Positions 16,681-26,279 are shown, numbered from the stretch's first letter. The stretch is DNA of 64,000 bases from Halalkalibacter oceani (GCF_040544555.1 NZ_JBEPKD010000020.1:1-64000); one strand, 5' to 3'. A program made the numbers and translations. Notes: a model not told the origin generated them from the sequence alone.

Positions 16681-18252
16681 TTATGCTCGTGGAAGAAGGA
16701 ATAGCAGGCTTTTTCCGATAAGCGGGAGGCGAAGCAGCTCCTCGCGTTTAATTAAACCGAGGCGCAGCATCAGCAGTGTATAGAAAAAAGCAAGAATCGC
16801 GATCAACACGAGCGTTTCCGCAATTAGTGGTAATGTGAAAAACGAATGGTTCTTCAGGAAAAGACCAAGCGCGGCTGTCGTCACAATCAGAAAAACTGAT
16901 TTGATGAACATTTTCGTTTCAATCGTAAAGCTGATCGTCTTCACGACAGACGCAAAGTGAAGCAGGGTAACAAGCACCATTCCGATCACAACGGCAAGCG
17001 CCGCCCCCATAATGCCGAGTGCCGGCTGTGAAGCGAGCACGAAAATCGCAGCTATTTTGATCACGGCTCCGAACAGGCTGTTCATCATCGCCGCCTTTGC
17101 GAGATTCAGTGCCTGTAAAGTAGCTTGAAGAGGGCCCTGGAAGTAAAGAAAGATGCTGAACGGGGCCATCAGTTTTACATATGTGGCGACGGTAGGCGCA
17201 TTGTACATTAAAGACATGATCGGCTCCGCCAGGACATAGAGGACGACGACAGCCATTCCGCCGGACAAAAGGGCAAGCCGCAGTGCCTGATTGAGCCGGT
17301 AGTGAATCGTTTTATAATGCTTGCGGGCCGAAGCTTCACTAATTGCCGGGACGAGCGAAACGGATAATGAATTCGTAATGAATGTTGGCAGGAGGAGAAG
17401 AGGAATGACAAAGCCGGCCAGCTCTCCGTATTGCTTTGTGGCGAGGATCGTCGTAACTCCGGCCAAAGCTAAACTTTGCGCGACGACGATAGGCTCAAAG
17501 AAAAGGGAAAGCGAGCCGATTAAGCGGCTTCCCGTCGTCGGCAAAGCAATCGACAGCAAGTCGCGCAGCGTATGACGTCCTTCCTTCGCATAGTGAAAGA
17601 AGCGGCGGCGCACCCGAAAAGACTTATTCCGTTTAAATAAGATGATCATATAAACGAGGGAAGCCAGCTCGCCAAACACAACTGAGATCATCGCCCCGGC
17701 CGCCGCATACTCCACTCCTAATGGAAGGAAGGCGCTCGTCATGACCGCGACGAGAGTGATGCGGATGACCTGCTCCAGCACTTGAGAATACGCGGTTGGC
17801 TTCATATTCTGTTTCCCTTGAAAATAGCCGCGCATAATCGAGGATAAAGCGACGATCGGCACAATTGGCGAGATCGCAATCAGTGGGTAATAGGCTCTTT
17901 CATCCGTTAACAGCGTATGGGCGACGAACGGGGCAAAGCCGACCATTGCTATCGTAAAAACAACGCTTAAGACACTCGTAATCGCCAGCGATACGACTAA
18001 AATCCGCTTGATCCGCGTTTGATCATTTTTAGCTTCAGCTTCAGCGACCAGTTTGGAGATCGCCACAGGTAGTCCTAATTGCGTAATGGTGATCACAAGA
18101 AGGAGAGTCGGCACAGCCATCATATAAAGGCCGACTCCTTCCGCCCCCATGATTCTTGCCACGACGATTCTGTTCACGAAGCCGAGAAATTTAGTGATCA
18201 GCCCTGCTATAATAAGAATCAGCGTTCCTTTCAGGAAGGTTTGCTTCGTCAT
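16681..18252 (-). CDS. spoVB: SpoVB, oligosaccharide-lipid flippase-like sporulation protein
   Basis: A 523-residue, about 14-helix protein of the MOP/PST exporter superfamily, close to the roughly 518 residues of B. subtilis SpoVB. The N-terminus TKQTFLKGTLILIIAGLI with KFLGFVNRIVVARIMGAEG is characteristic. SpoVB is needed for spore cortex synthesis, probably moving lipid-linked peptidoglycan precursor. The open frame extends to 18432, but the upstream part is low-quality sequence. The ATG at 18252, with AGGGCT upstream, aligns with the known N-terminus. It is divergent from the following small exporter gene. Confidence 0.9.
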   Translation of the reverse strand: MTKQTFLKGTLILIIAGLITKFLGFVNRIVVARIMGAEGVGLYMMAVPTLLLVITITQLGLPVAISKLVAEAEAKNDQTRIKRILVVSLAITSVLSVVFTIAMVGFAPFVAHTLLTDERAYYPLIAISPIVPIVALSSIMRGYFQGKQNMKPTAYSQVLEQVIRITLVAVMTSAFLPLGVEYAAAGAMISVVFGELASLVYMIILFKRNKSFRVRRRFFHYAKEGRHTLRDLLSIALPTTGSRLIGSLSLFFEPIVVAQSLALAGVTTILATKQYGELAGFVIPLLLLPTFITNSLSVSLVPAISEASARKHYKTIHYRLNQALRLALLSGGMAVVVLYVLAEPIMSLMYNAPTVATYVKLMAPFSIFLYFQGPLQATLQALNLAKAAMMNSLFGAVIKIAAIFVLASQPALGIMGAALAVVIGMVLVTLLHFASVVKTISFTIETKMFIKSVFLIVTTAALGLFLKNHSFFTLPLIAETLVLIAILAFFYTLLMLRLGLIKREELLRLPLIGKSLLFLLPRA

Positions 18253-18358
18253 GAACAGCCCTACTTTCATAAAAAATGATGGATATTTTCTGTTATTATC
18301 TATATGCTTAGTAGTGGGCCAAGCATGACAGAGAATCATAGAGAGAGGGCGAAGAATT

Positions 18359-18844
18359 TTGTCTGATGATATGAGGGAGTTTCTCGTGCAAACGTTCAGC
18401 TTTTTGCCTGCCGAACTCATTGTTTTGCTCATTTCAGCGATGCCGATTTTAGAGCTGCGCGGCGGAATCGTCGTGGCGCACCAGCTTGGACTCTCTTATT
18501 TTGAAGCATTGCTGTATGGTGTCATTGGCAATATCCTGCCGATCATCCCGATTTTGCTGCTATTTCAACCGGTCAGCACTTGGATGCTGCGCTTTGACGT
18601 TTATCAGCGTTTCTATCATTGGCTTTATGACCGGACAATGAAAAAAAGTGACAATGTCGAGAAGTTTGGCGCGCTCGGCTTAATATTGTTCACAGCAGTG
18701 CCTTTGCCGACAACAGGAGCTTACTCGGCCTGTTTAGCGGCGATTTTATTTTTTATCCCGCTCCAATCTGCTTTTTTGGCCATTTTGGCAGGGATCGTCA
18801 TTGCCGGCTTTGGGGTCACGAGTGTGATGTATGCGATTTTCTAA
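18359..18844 (+). CDS. Sm_multidrug_ex (COG2426) family membrane protein
   Basis: A 161-residue protein with four or five helices. The family pattern is LISAMPILELRGGIVVA near the N-terminus and GALGLILFTAVPLPTTGAYSACLAA in the middle, both typical of putative small multidrug-export proteins (PF06695). Start is TTG at 18359 after GAGAGAGGGCGAAG; ATG 18371 is an alternative. It is divergent from spoVB and 17 nt ahead of comN. The transport function is a family label, not demonstrated. Confidence 0.75.
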   Translation: MSDDMREFLVQTFSFLPAELIVLLISAMPILELRGGIVVAHQLGLSYFEALLYGVIGNILPIIPILLLFQPVSTWMLRFDVYQRFYHWLYDRTMKKSDNVEKFGALGLILFTAVPLPTTGAYSACLAAILFFIPLQSAFLAILAGIVIAGFGVTSVMYAIF

Positions 18845-18861
18845 AAGGAGGCGGATGATGC

Positions 18862-19143
18862 ATGAAGGAAAAACAGCAATTTGAAGTATGGCGCGAAGAT
18901 GTGGAACCGGCCCTGATCAGCAAGTTAGATGAATTTCATTTTCTCGGGTATGAACGTGTCACCATTGAAGAAATCTGGGAATGCGTGCTTTATCAGCTCC
19001 GTAAGCAAAAGGGATTTCTTCATTTCCATGCGTTTGTCAATCAAGTGATGACGTTGAAGCCGCAAACGTATATGAATTGGCTTACGGTCAAATCGTATCA
19101 GGAGCCTGCTGATTGGTTCGCGGAATTTGAGACGGAAAAATAG
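18862..19143 (+). CDS. comN: ComN-type post-transcriptional regulator
   Basis: A 93-residue soluble protein of the Post_transc_reg family (YrzD/ComN): WREDVEPALISKLDEFHFLG, then TIEEIWECVLYQLRKQKG and the C-terminal YMNWLTVKSYQEPADWF. In B. subtilis ComN promotes accumulation and localisation of comER/comE transcripts through DivIVA, and the gene lies beside secDF, matching the context here. It is co-directional with the preceding membrane protein gene. Confidence 0.8.
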   Translation: MKEKQQFEVWREDVEPALISKLDEFHFLGYERVTIEEIWECVLYQLRKQKGFLHFHAFVNQVMTLKPQTYMNWLTVKSYQEPADWFAEFETEK

Positions 19144-19171
19144 ACAAATTTTCAAAATGTTAGTGAGAAAA

Positions 19172-19201
19172 TTGACTGGTATTTCATTAAAAAGCTATAA
19201 T
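19172..19201 (+). promoter_or_regulatory. secD: SigA-type promoter for secD-secF
   Basis: TTGACT (19172-19177), 18-nt spacer, TATAAT (19196-19201). The leader to the secD ATG is about 110 nt and is GC-rich near 19260-19295 (GCCGGCGGCGGGG), with GAAGGAGGC before the start. Confidence 0.75.
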
Positions 19202-19320
19202 GGCTCTATTGTATATTTGATGTTTATTGCCATTATGATATTTTGCAGTTGGTAAGACCTGCTGCCAGCCGGGCATGAAGGCGGCCGGCGGCGGGGATAT
19301 GAAGGAGGCAGAAAAGGAAC

Positions 19321-20634
19321 ATGGTTAAAAAAGGGCGGATTGTCGCTTTTTTTGTGATTGTCGCGATTCTTGCTGGAATTATCGGGCAAACAGCGATGGG
19401 AATTACAAAAGAAATTAAACTGGGACTCGATCTTCAAGGCGGATTTGAGATCCTTTATCAAGTAAAGCCTGCCGAGGATACGGGGGAAGAGGAAGAGATT
19501 ACCGATGAAACGTTGCGGGCGACGGTAAGTGCGCTCAATCAACGGGTCAATGTACTCGGGGTATCGGAGCCTAATATTCGTATCGAGGGCGATGACCGGA
19601 TTCGCGTCCAGCTCGCCGGTGTAGAAGATCAGCAAACGGCGCGGGAACTGTTGGCGACGGAAGCGGATTTAACAATTCGTGATGTTCATGATAATGTGCT
19701 CGTCGATGGAAGCGATTTGCGCCAAAACGGGGCGAGCGCCTCTTTCCGTGCGGATACAAATGAGCCGATTGTTTCATTAACGCTTGCCGATGCGAGAAAG
19801 ATGGAGGAAATTACGCGTGAGATGCTGTCACGTCCGTCCTCAGAAAATCTGCTTGTCATCTGGCTTGATTTTGAAGAGGGTGTCGACTCCTATGCAAATG
19901 AAGTCGGCAAGCCGGATCCGAAATATTTATCAGCCGCTGTCGTGCAAGAAGTCATTCCTTCAAATACAGCGACGATTTCGGGGAGCTTTACCGTGGAAGA
20001 GACGCAGTTTCTGGCCGAGGTGCTGAATGCTGGTTCGCTTCCGGTGCAGCTTGAAGAGCTTTACAATAATTCCGTCGGTGCATCCTTAGGTGAGCAGGCG
20101 ATGGAAAAGACCGTTTTTGCCGGCTTTATCGGTATTGCTTTAATTTTTGTTTACATGCTGTTTTATTACCGCTTTATGGGTATGATCGCCATTATCACAT
20201 TGTCAACCTACATTTATCTCGTTCTGCTTATCTTTAATTGGATGAATGCAGTTTTAACGCTCCCTGGTATTGCCGCGTTAATTCTCGGAGTCGGGATGGC
20301 AGTTGATGCCAATATTATTACGTACGAACGGGTAAAAGAAGAGATCCGAGCCGGGAAGTCGATCATGTCTGCCTTTAAGGCGGGAAGCCGACGTTCTTTA
20401 TCGACGATTCTTGATGCCAATATTACAACGATTTTAGCGGCGGCTGTTCTATTCTCTTATGGGACAAGCTCGGTACAGGGCTTCGCCGTTATGCTGATTG
20501 TCAGTATTTTGACAAGCTTTGTTACAGCGGTATATGGCTCAAGGGTGCTGCTCGGTCTGTGGGTGAACAGCCGTGCTTTAAATAAAAAGTACCGCTTGTT
20601 TGGTGTAAAGGAAGGTGAAATAAATGAGCTTTAA
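19321..20634 (+). CDS. secD: Protein translocase subunit SecD
   Basis: A 437-residue RND-type membrane protein that helps pull secreted proteins through SecYEG using the proton gradient. One N-terminal helix is followed by KLGLDLQGGFEILYQV, a periplasmic-type P1 domain (about 40-260), then five helices. The core D-motif LGVGMAVDANIITYERVKEE and FAVMLIVSILTSFVTAVYGS are clear. The frame ends within the first codons of secF. In B. subtilis SecD and SecF are fused, but here they are separate overlapping genes. Confidence 0.94.
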   Translation: MVKKGRIVAFFVIVAILAGIIGQTAMGITKEIKLGLDLQGGFEILYQVKPAEDTGEEEEITDETLRATVSALNQRVNVLGVSEPNIRIEGDDRIRVQLAGVEDQQTARELLATEADLTIRDVHDNVLVDGSDLRQNGASASFRADTNEPIVSLTLADARKMEEITREMLSRPSSENLLVIWLDFEEGVDSYANEVGKPDPKYLSAAVVQEVIPSNTATISGSFTVEETQFLAEVLNAGSLPVQLEELYNNSVGASLGEQAMEKTVFAGFIGIALIFVYMLFYYRFMGMIAIITLSTYIYLVLLIFNWMNAVLTLPGIAALILGVGMAVDANIITYERVKEEIRAGKSIMSAFKAGSRRSLSTILDANITTILAAAVLFSYGTSSVQGFAVMLIVSILTSFVTAVYGSRVLLGLWVNSRALNKKYRLFGVKEGEINEL

Positions 20635-21571
20635 TTTCCAAGAAAAAGACATCGACTTTGTAAAACATCGGAAAAAGTTTTTTATTTTTTCTTCCGCTTC
20701 TACACTTATTGGCTTGATTCTGTTGTTAACAATGGGACTGAATCTTGGAATTGATTTCCTGAGCGGTTCGCGTGTAGAGGTGCCGGTAGCTTCTCCAGAG
20801 ACTGTAACAGCAGAGCAGATTACCGAGGAATTTGCCAGTATCGGCGATGGGTATGTACCGGATGACATTACATTTGCCGATAATAATCAGATTGCCAGTG
20901 TCGGGTTTATTGGTGTGCTCGGTCCTGATGAAATTTCAGAGATCCAATCTCATTTTCTAGAAACGACCGGCTCGGAGCCGAGTGTCAGCACCGTCTCCCC
21001 TACGGTTGGACAGGAGCTGGCGCGCAACGCCTTAATCTCGGTGCTTATCGCTTCGGTCGGGATCGTTATTTATGTGACGATTCGCTTTGAATTATTGTAC
21101 GGAATCGCGGCGATTGTTGCCTTGCTGCATGACGCCTTTTTCATTATTGCCATTTTCAGTTTGCTGCAAATCGAGGTAAATGTCCCGTTTATTGCCGCTG
21201 TGCTGACGATTGTCGGTTATTCCATTAACGATACGATTGTTACCTTTGACCGGATTCGGGAAAACATGAAGCTTGCGAAACGGGTGAAAGGATTCGATGA
21301 TTTGGCGGCGATTGTCAACAAAAGCTTAATACAGACGCTGGCCCGGTCAATCAACACCGTTCTTACCGTCGTGTTTGCCGCTGCGGCCATCTTTATTTTC
21401 GGTGGGGAAGCGATTCGCTCGTTTGCGTTGGCGCTATTAATCGGTCTTGTCGCCGGAACCTATTCTTCGATGTTCCTTGCTTCGCAGCTATGGCTGATTT
21501 GGAAATCAAAACAGCTTGCGAAAAAGAAATTTCAAACAGCAAAGCAGCCTGAAAGCGAACCGACTGTGTAA
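20624..21571 (+). CDS. secF: Protein translocase subunit SecF
   Basis: A 315-residue partner of SecD with six predicted helices. The N-terminal GLNLGIDFLSGSRVEV, the P4-type extracytoplasmic domain (about 45-125) and the motif TIVGYSINDTIVTFDRIREN are typical. The ATG at 20624 lies 11 nt inside the end of secD, with AAGGTGAA upstream, so the two are translationally coupled. A terminator follows. Confidence 0.94.
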   Translation: MSFNFQEKDIDFVKHRKKFFIFSSASTLIGLILLLTMGLNLGIDFLSGSRVEVPVASPETVTAEQITEEFASIGDGYVPDDITFADNNQIASVGFIGVLGPDEISEIQSHFLETTGSEPSVSTVSPTVGQELARNALISVLIASVGIVIYVTIRFELLYGIAAIVALLHDAFFIIAIFSLLQIEVNVPFIAAVLTIVGYSINDTIVTFDRIRENMKLAKRVKGFDDLAAIVNKSLIQTLARSINTVLTVVFAAAAIFIFGGEAIRSFALALLIGLVAGTYSSMFLASQLWLIWKSKQLAKKKFQTAKQPESEPTV

Positions 21572-21578
21572 AGCTTGA

Positions 21579-21625
21579 AGGGGGTGTGCCAAAGGAGATG
21601 TTTCTCCTTTTGGCACGCCTCTTTT
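21579..21625 (+). terminator. secF: secD-secF terminator
   Basis: GGGGTGTGCCAAAGGAGA pairs with TCTCCTTTTGGCACGCCTC and is followed by TTTT. Confidence 0.85.
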
Positions 21626-21668
21626 GCCGTTTCGTGCATATAAAAAAGGTGAATGACGGGTGTAAATA

Positions 21669-22619
21669 ATGGTAAACTTAAAAGGACAGCATTCATCAAA
21701 TAACAACAAAGTGGGTGTTGAAGTGACGGAAGCAGATGTACGTTATCGAAAGGTCCGTTTTGCCGCCTGGGTCGGGATTGTCGGCAATGTCATTCTGGCA
21801 ATCATCAAAGCCGTAGTCGGCATTATGGCAAACAGCCGTGCTTTAATCGCCGATGCTGTTCACTCAGCCTCCGACGTCGTCGGCTCGGTCGTCGTGCTGA
21901 TCGGAGTACGGGCAGCGAAATTACCTCCCGATCAGGATCATCCGTACGGACACGGGAAAGCAGAATCTGTTGCTGCAATCATTGTCTCCGTGCTGCTGTT
22001 TTTAGTCGGATTTGAAATTGCTTTAAGCGCGGGACGGTCGTTCTTTGAACCGGTAGAAGTGCCGAAAGTGCTGGCGATTTACGCAGTGCTCTTTTCTATT
22101 TTTGCAAAAGAGCTAATGTTTCGTTATAAATATCATTTGGGTAAAACGTATAAAAGCGATGCGTTAATGACGGATGCCTGGCATCATCGCTCAGATGTCT
22201 TTTCCTCGATTGCGGCTTTAATCGGTATCGGAGCTGCTTTGCTCGGAGACTATTTGCAAATCTCCTGGCTCGTTTACGGGGATGCGGCAGCGAGTGCCTT
22301 TGTCGCTTTTTTAATTGGAAAGATGGCCTGGAGCCTCGGCAAGCAGTCGATTCATAACGCGCTGGACCATGTGCTTCATGAAGAAGATACGGTCGAGATG
22401 AAGCGTGCCGCCAGCAACGTAGACGGCGTGCTGAATATTGATGAATTTTTCGCGCGGGAGCACGGTCACTACGTCATTATTGATATTAAGGTCGCTGTAA
22501 ACCCTGACATCTCGGTCGAAGAAGGTCATACCATCGGCAAGAAAGTGAAAGAGCGTCTGCTTGAGGAAAAGTATGTACAGGATGTCCTTGTTCATATTAA
22601 TCCATATAAAGAGAAATAA
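21669..22619 (+). CDS. Cation diffusion facilitator exporter
   Basis: A CDF-family divalent metal/proton antiporter of up to 316 residues. Six helices carry the two metal-site motifs DAVHSASDV (helix 2) and DAWHHRSDV (helix 5), with HPYGHGKAES between helices 2 and 3 and a C-terminal cytoplasmic dimer domain with HVLHEEDTVEM and AREHGHYVIIDI. The helix-2 pattern DxxxD fits Mn/Fe/Zn exporters, but specificity cannot be assigned. GGTAAACTTAAA at 21670 resembles an extended -10 box, so translation may start at the in-frame GTG 21723 (EVTEADVRYR). Confidence 0.88.
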   Translation: MVNLKGQHSSNNNKVGVEVTEADVRYRKVRFAAWVGIVGNVILAIIKAVVGIMANSRALIADAVHSASDVVGSVVVLIGVRAAKLPPDQDHPYGHGKAESVAAIIVSVLLFLVGFEIALSAGRSFFEPVEVPKVLAIYAVLFSIFAKELMFRYKYHLGKTYKSDALMTDAWHHRSDVFSSIAALIGIGAALLGDYLQISWLVYGDAAASAFVAFLIGKMAWSLGKQSIHNALDHVLHEEDTVEMKRAASNVDGVLNIDEFFAREHGHYVIIDIKVAVNPDISVEEGHTIGKKVKERLLEEKYVQDVLVHINPYKEK

Positions 22620-22637
22620 GAAGGGAGGAGCAGGTTG

Positions 22638-22991
22638 ATGAAAGGACAAACAGGACTTATTTTTGGGTTGCTTGCTGCTATTATTATTGCGGTGTTTGCG
22701 GTGATTAATGTTGATAGAGTGAGAGTCAATTACTTGTTTGGAACAGCAGAATGGCCGCTCATTCTTGTGATTTTAGGCTCTGTTTTTATGGGGGCGATTA
22801 TTGCCGGCGCGTTAGGAATGGTACGGATTTACCGTTTGCAGGCTGAATTGCGCCGCTTGCGGGCGGGGACAGCAAATGAAGCGCTCAGCGAAGAACAGAC
22901 GGACGAGATATCGGCGGCGAAAGAGAAGCATGAGTTTCCGGAAGAAACGCCAAAAACGCGGGCCCAATTCAGAAAAGAATCGAATCAGTAA
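22638..22991 (+). CDS. LapA-domain (DUF1049) membrane protein
   Basis: A 117-residue protein with two membrane helices (about 7-26 and 42-64) and a charged cytoplasmic tail (LRRLRAGTANEAL to the end) that may be coiled coil. VFAVINVDRVRVNYLFGTAEWPLILVI is the LapA/DUF1049 signature; the E. coli member assists lipopolysaccharide assembly. A different role is expected in a Gram-positive. GGGAGGAG at 22623-22630 selects the ATG at 22638. Confidence 0.75.
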   Translation: MKGQTGLIFGLLAAIIIAVFAVINVDRVRVNYLFGTAEWPLILVILGSVFMGAIIAGALGMVRIYRLQAELRRLRAGTANEALSEEQTDEISAAKEKHEFPEETPKTRAQFRKESNQ

Positions 22992-22994
22992 ATG

Positions 22995-23041
22995 TCTCTT
23001 GCTGCTGGCGCCCGGCGCCCCGCCAACGCAGCAGCAAGAGA
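22995..23041 (+). terminator. Perfect hairpin between lapA and recJ
   Basis: TCTCTTGCTGCTG (22995-23007) pairs perfectly with CAGCAGCAAGAGA (23029-23041). It begins 4 nt after the lapA stop. Only a short T tract follows (TGAGTTTG), so termination may be partial. The recJ promoter lies just beyond. Confidence 0.55.
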
Positions 23042-23052
23042 TGAGTTTGTGA

Positions 23053-23081
23053 TTGTCACCCCTAGATTGCTCCTGTATAAT
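23053..23081 (+). promoter_or_regulatory. recJ: SigA promoter for recJ
   Basis: TTGTCA (23053-23058), 17-nt spacer, TATAAT (23076-23081), ahead of GAGGGGTG and ATG at 23106. Confidence 0.8.
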
Positions 23082-23105
23082 GGGAAGGTCGAGGGGTGTT
23101 ATTTT

Positions 23106-25454
23106 ATGTTAAAGCCTAAGGCTAGATGGAAAATAAAAGAGCAACATTCAGATCAAATTGATGAGCTCGTCGAACAGTTACACATATCGCCGTTAGTCGC
23201 GACACTATTGGTTCATCGCGGCTTGGAGACGGTTGACACGGCAAAGCGTTTTCTTTTTAAAGAGGAAATGAGCTACCATGATCCTTTTTTGCTTGATGGG
23301 ATGGAGCAGGCTGTGACACGGATCAAGGCGGCGATTGCCGATAAAGAGAAAATCCTTATTTTTGGTGACTATGATGCCGATGGTGTGAGCAGCACAGCGC
23401 TCATGTACAACGCGCTCGTGTCATTGTCAGCGAAGGTCGATTACTACATACCAAATCGCTTCACAGAAGGATATGGTCCTAATGAGCCGGCGATCAGACG
23501 GGCGAAAGAGGATGGCTACGGGTTGATTGTCACGGTCGATACCGGAATTGCCGCGGTACAGGTGGCTGAGGTCGCCAAGGAAATCGGTCTTGACTTCATT
23601 ATTACCGACCACCATGAAGCGCCTCCCGTTCTCCCCGACGCCTATGCGATCGTCAATCCAAAAAAGCCGGGCTGTCTATACCCGTTTAAAGGGCTGGCCG
23701 GAGTCGGTGTCGCCTTTAAGGTTGCCCATGCGCTGCTCGGACGGCTGCCGGCTGAATGGCTTGATATTGCCGTGATCGGCACGATTGCCGACCTTGTGCC
23801 GCTTGTTGATGAAAACCGGCTGCTTGTCATGGAAGGGCTGCATGCGTTGCAAGCAACCGATAAGCCGGGATTAGTCGCGTTAAAGAAAAAATGCAGCATT
23901 CAGGACCAGGTTCAGGCTGATCATGTCGGCTTCGGGATCGGTCCGCGGATTAACGCCGCCGGCCGGCTTGACTCCGCTGATCCGGCTGTCGAGCTGCTTT
24001 TGACGGCAAGTGAAGAAGAAGCGGAGCTGCTGGCGACGGAAATCGACGGCTTGAACCGCGAGCGACAGACCGTTGTCGCCTCGATTACAGAGGAAGCGAT
24101 TGCCGTCGTTGAACGGCAATTCCCGCCTGAGGATAATGATGTATTGATCATTGCCGGCGAGGGCTGGAACGCCGGAGTGATCGGCATCGTCGCTTCCCGG
24201 TTGGTCGAGCGCTTTTACCGGCCGACGATCGTCCTCAGCCTTGATTCAGAGAAAGGGCTGGCTAAGGGGTCGGCCCGCAGCATTGTCGGTTTTGATATGT
24301 TCAAAGAGCTTTCGAAAAGCCGCGACATTTTGCCTCACTTTGGCGGGCATCCAATGGCGGCCGGCTTGACGATGAAAATAGAGGATGTCGATACGCTGCG
24401 TACCCGCCTTTGCGCCCAAGCGAAAGAGGTGCTCTCGCCGGATGACTTCAAGCCGCTGACGACGATTGATATCGTCGCGGCAATAGAAGACATTTCCGTC
24501 CCGGTCATTCAGCAGCTGGAAAAGCTCGCCCCGTTCGGTGTCGCTAACCCGAAGCCGAAGGTGCTGCTTGAGGATGTGCACATTCAGGAAATGAGAAGAA
24601 TCGGCGCCGAGGCGAACCATTTAAAAATCAGCTTTGCCCAGCGTGGCGCTCAGCTGGAAGCAATCGGCTTTCAATGTGGTTACTTGCACGATGAGATGAC
24701 CAACCAGGCGAAGGTGTCGGCCGTTGGTACGCTGTCTGTCAATGAGTGGAACGGTCATGTGAAGCCGCAGCTCGTGCTGGAGGATATCGCGATAAAAGAC
24801 TGGCAGCTCTTCGATTGGCGCAGTGTTCAGAAGGAGAGACTGGCGGATAAGCTGAAGACGCTTCCGGCTGACAGGAGGATTCTTGCGGCGTTTAAGCGTG
24901 ACACACCGTCAAAGCTCAGACTGATCGGAGAAGACGTGTATGATGCACTAGACGGTTCCTTGCCTGCTTGCGGCGAGCGCTTTCTCGTCCTGCTTGACGT
25001 CCCGCAAACACGGGAGCAGCTTAGACAGCTGCTTATCCAGCATGGGAAGCCGAGCCGGATTTATACCGTTTTCTTTCAGGACAGTGATTCATTCTTTACA
25101 ACCCAGCCGAATCGTGAGCAATTTAAATGGTATTATGCTTTTCTCGCCAAACGGAAAACGTTCGATGTAACGAAGCATAGTCAGGAGCTCGCCGGCTATA
25201 AAGGCTGGTCGAAGAATACGATTGACTTTATGACAAAGGTGTTTACGGAGCTCGGGTTTGTTACGGTAACGGACGGGATTGTTTCTGTCGCAGCAAATCC
25301 GGAGAAGAAAAGTTTGGAGGCATCGGAGACGTTCAGGCAGAAGCAGGAAGAGGCCGAGATTGAAAATGAGCTTGTTTATTCTTCCTATGAAGAGCTGAGA
25401 CAGTGGTTTTCAGAGGCATTGGCGCAAGTGAAGGAAGAGAGCGTAGTCTTATAA
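23106..25454 (+). CDS. recJ: Single-strand-specific exonuclease RecJ
   Basis: A 782-residue 5'-3' exonuclease acting in recombination and mismatch repair, near the B. subtilis length. The DHH core shows FGDYDADGVSSTAL, VTVDTGI and ITDHHEAPPVLPDA. The DHHA1 part has GGHPMAAGL and GWNAGVIGIVASRLVE. An OB-fold and the Firmicute-specific C-terminal domain follow. The open frame reaches back to 22992, but a TATAAT box lies inside that extension. ATG 23106 with GAGGGGTG matches the known N-terminus (LKPKARWKI). Confidence 0.93.
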   Translation: MLKPKARWKIKEQHSDQIDELVEQLHISPLVATLLVHRGLETVDTAKRFLFKEEMSYHDPFLLDGMEQAVTRIKAAIADKEKILIFGDYDADGVSSTALMYNALVSLSAKVDYYIPNRFTEGYGPNEPAIRRAKEDGYGLIVTVDTGIAAVQVAEVAKEIGLDFIITDHHEAPPVLPDAYAIVNPKKPGCLYPFKGLAGVGVAFKVAHALLGRLPAEWLDIAVIGTIADLVPLVDENRLLVMEGLHALQATDKPGLVALKKKCSIQDQVQADHVGFGIGPRINAAGRLDSADPAVELLLTASEEEAELLATEIDGLNRERQTVVASITEEAIAVVERQFPPEDNDVLIIAGEGWNAGVIGIVASRLVERFYRPTIVLSLDSEKGLAKGSARSIVGFDMFKELSKSRDILPHFGGHPMAAGLTMKIEDVDTLRTRLCAQAKEVLSPDDFKPLTTIDIVAAIEDISVPVIQQLEKLAPFGVANPKPKVLLEDVHIQEMRRIGAEANHLKISFAQRGAQLEAIGFQCGYLHDEMTNQAKVSAVGTLSVNEWNGHVKPQLVLEDIAIKDWQLFDWRSVQKERLADKLKTLPADRRILAAFKRDTPSKLRLIGEDVYDALDGSLPACGERFLVLLDVPQTREQLRQLLIQHGKPSRIYTVFFQDSDSFFTTQPNREQFKWYYAFLAKRKTFDVTKHSQELAGYKGWSKNTIDFMTKVFTELGFVTVTDGIVSVAANPEKKSLEASETFRQKQEEAEIENELVYSSYEELRQWFSEALAQVKEESVVL

Positions 25455-25537
25455 TCGAGCAGAGCGATGAACGGCTTTGAACGAGATACGCAAGAAGAAC
25501 TGACCCGAAAAAGAAGAGAAGCAAGGAGACGGTATAG

Positions 25538-26053
25538 ATGGATTTCAAACAACATATTACGATTGTAGAAAATTATCCGAAGGAAGGAATCCGCTTTAAG
25601 GATATTACGACCTTAATGCAAAATGGTCCGGTCTATAAAGCGGCGATTGACGAAATGGCTGCATTTGCCCGCGACAAGCAGGTCGATGTGATCGTCGGAC
25701 CCGAAGCGCGCGGCTTTGTCGTCGGCTGTCCCATGGCCGTCGCGCTTGAAGTTGGCTTCGTTCCTGTCCGCAAAGCCGGCAAGCTGCCGCGTGATGTAAT
25801 TTCCGTTGATTACGGACTTGAATACGGCAAAGACCAGTTAACGATTCATGCCGATGCGATTCAAAAAGGACAGCGCGTGCTGATTACCGATGATTTGCTG
25901 GCAACGGGTGGAACAATTGAAGCGACGATCAACCTTGTTGAACAGCTTGGCGGGATCGTTGTCGGGATTGTCTTTTTGATTGAACTCGGCTATCTTGATG
26001 GAAGACAGCGTCTGGATAAGTACGATGTGTATTCGTTAATGACGTTTCAGTAA
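25538..26053 (+). CDS. apt: Adenine phosphoribosyltransferase
   Basis: Salvages adenine to AMP with PRPP. The 171 residues have the family N-terminus FKQHITIVENYPKEGIRFKDIT, the flexible-loop region GPEARGFVVGCPMAVAL and the PRPP-binding motif VLITDDLLATGGTIEA. It lies between recJ and relA, as in B. subtilis. ATG follows AAGGAGACGG. Confidence 0.95.
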   Translation: MDFKQHITIVENYPKEGIRFKDITTLMQNGPVYKAAIDEMAAFARDKQVDVIVGPEARGFVVGCPMAVALEVGFVPVRKAGKLPRDVISVDYGLEYGKDQLTIHADAIQKGQRVLITDDLLATGGTIEATINLVEQLGGIVVGIVFLIELGYLDGRQRLDKYDVYSLMTFQ

Positions 26054-26081
26054 GGCCGAAGCAGGAATATAATTTTTTTTC

Positions 26082-26129
26082 AAGGTTGTCTTTCAAGGTT
26101 GCGGTTTAACCTGGCGGGACAGCCTTTTT
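26082..26129 (+). terminator. apt: apt terminator
   Basis: AAGGTTGTC...AAGGTT/AACCT...GACAGCCTTTTT: a two-part stem followed by five T residues. It separates apt from relA. Confidence 0.7.
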
Positions 26130-26279
26130 CTGATGGCCGGATCAAGATAAACAGACGAGCTTGCTAGATTTTGGCTGAATTAGCATGTCTCTCTCGACAA
26201 TTTTCGTTCTTTCCCCTTTACATACAGCGAAAACTTACCCATAATATAAGGAAATATTGAATCGTAAATAGGTGATTCC

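Noticed and set aside
26161..26260. Possible relA promoter TTTACA..TAATAT
   Set aside because: The spacer is 19 nt and neighbouring alternatives are equally weak, so it was not listed as a feature.
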